Below the pieces are notes generated by a model. That model was given only the letters and a program-made list of their open reading frames with translations, was not told the DNA's origin and did not search any database. A DNA stretch of 6,667 nt from an uncultured Prevotella sp. (lineage in GTDB: Bacteria > Bacteroidota > Bacteroidia > Bacteroidales > Bacteroidaceae), in the NCBI GenBank assembly GCA_934203355.1, contig CAKPZC010000082.1, positions 1-6,667 on the forward strand, in the 5' to 3' direction. Made by a program: the position numbers and the translations under genes. Numbering within the stretch: position 1 is the stretch's first letter; each line of letters starts with the position of its first letter. Shown here one piece after another: positions 6,421 to 6,667 of this stretch.

Positions 6421-6667
6421 TGCGAAACATATTGTATATCTTCCTCTCGCTCCTCATCCTGTCCTTTGCCTCTTGTCGTAAGGCTGAAGACGTCAAGCCA
6501 GAGGTGTTGATGGCACAAACCGCAAAGATATACTACGACTACCTGCTACAAGGTAAGTATGAGGCTTATGTGGATGGCTTCTACCGACCAGACAGCATTC
6601 CTGGCAGCTATCGCGAACAGCTGATAGTAAGTGCCAAGCAATATGTGTGGCAGATGAAGGACGACCA
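6421..6667 (+). CDS. Predicted lipoprotein, N-terminal part (3' end outside window)
   Basis: The frame is open from ATG 6421 to the window end (82 complete codons). The protein starts MRNILYIFLSLLILSFASC, a lipoprotein signal peptide with a lipobox-like FASC and the lipidated cysteine at residue 19. The next segment, AKIYYDYLLQGKYEAYVDGF followed by YREQLIVSAKQYV, is amphipathic and helical. It resembles the start of the small NTF2-like/DUF4878-type lipoproteins common in Bacteroidales, though I cannot confirm the family from this fragment. The start follows A8-CA with no Shine-Dalgarno, and no TAnnTTTG box is evident in the short stretch upstream, which is repeat. Envelope location is likely; function is unknown. 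Confidence 0.8.

Overview
The window looks like chromosomal DNA from a Bacteroidales bacterium, most likely Prevotella or a close relative. Three things point there. The housekeeping order fabH, era, der is the one I know from Bacteroidetes. Upstream of the minus-strand genes there is a Bacteroidetes-type promoter (TTTG, 19 nt, TAnnTTTG) with no E. coli-like -10/-35. Start codons are preceded by A/T-rich sequence instead of Shine-Dalgarno motifs. The genus is an inference from sequence style, not from a search.

Layout from left to right. (1) The C-terminal two thirds of fabH (1-648, +) is followed by a long hairpin terminator (674-723). (2) A stretch with no intact gene (about 727-991) holds what looks like the decayed end of a Rieske-like lipoprotein gene (795-991, +). 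(3) A two-gene minus-strand unit (3399 down to 992) encodes a small secreted protein overlapping a 739-residue exported protein with an MG2-like region, a carboxypeptidase-regulatory-like repeat and a TonB-receptor plug-like domain but no beta-barrel. Its promoter lies at 3443-3473. (4) era (3703-4584, +) has its own TAnnTTTG box at 3598-3605. (5) The era-der spacer is filled from stop codon to start codon with heptamer repeats (TTTTGAA/TTTTGAG on the left, their complements on the right) and short GC-richer hairpins. (6) der (4864-6177, +) encodes a tandem two-GTPase ribosome assembly factor. (7) The spacer after der is filled with a different, octamer-based tandem repeat with a 47-bp higher-order unit, ending in an inverted arm and a T tract. 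(8) The 5' end of a lipoprotein gene starts at 6421 and runs off the window.

FabH starts fatty-acid synthesis; Era and Der are GTPases for small- and large-subunit ribosome maturation. The plus-strand genes are therefore a growth-linked housekeeping block. The minus-strand envelope genes and the pseudogene fragment between fabH and era interrupt that block and look like an insertion or rearrangement point. The least ordinary parts of the window are the two repeat-filled spacers on either side of der and the unidentified minus-strand secreted pair. I saw no CRISPR array, tRNA, rRNA, transposase or integrase.
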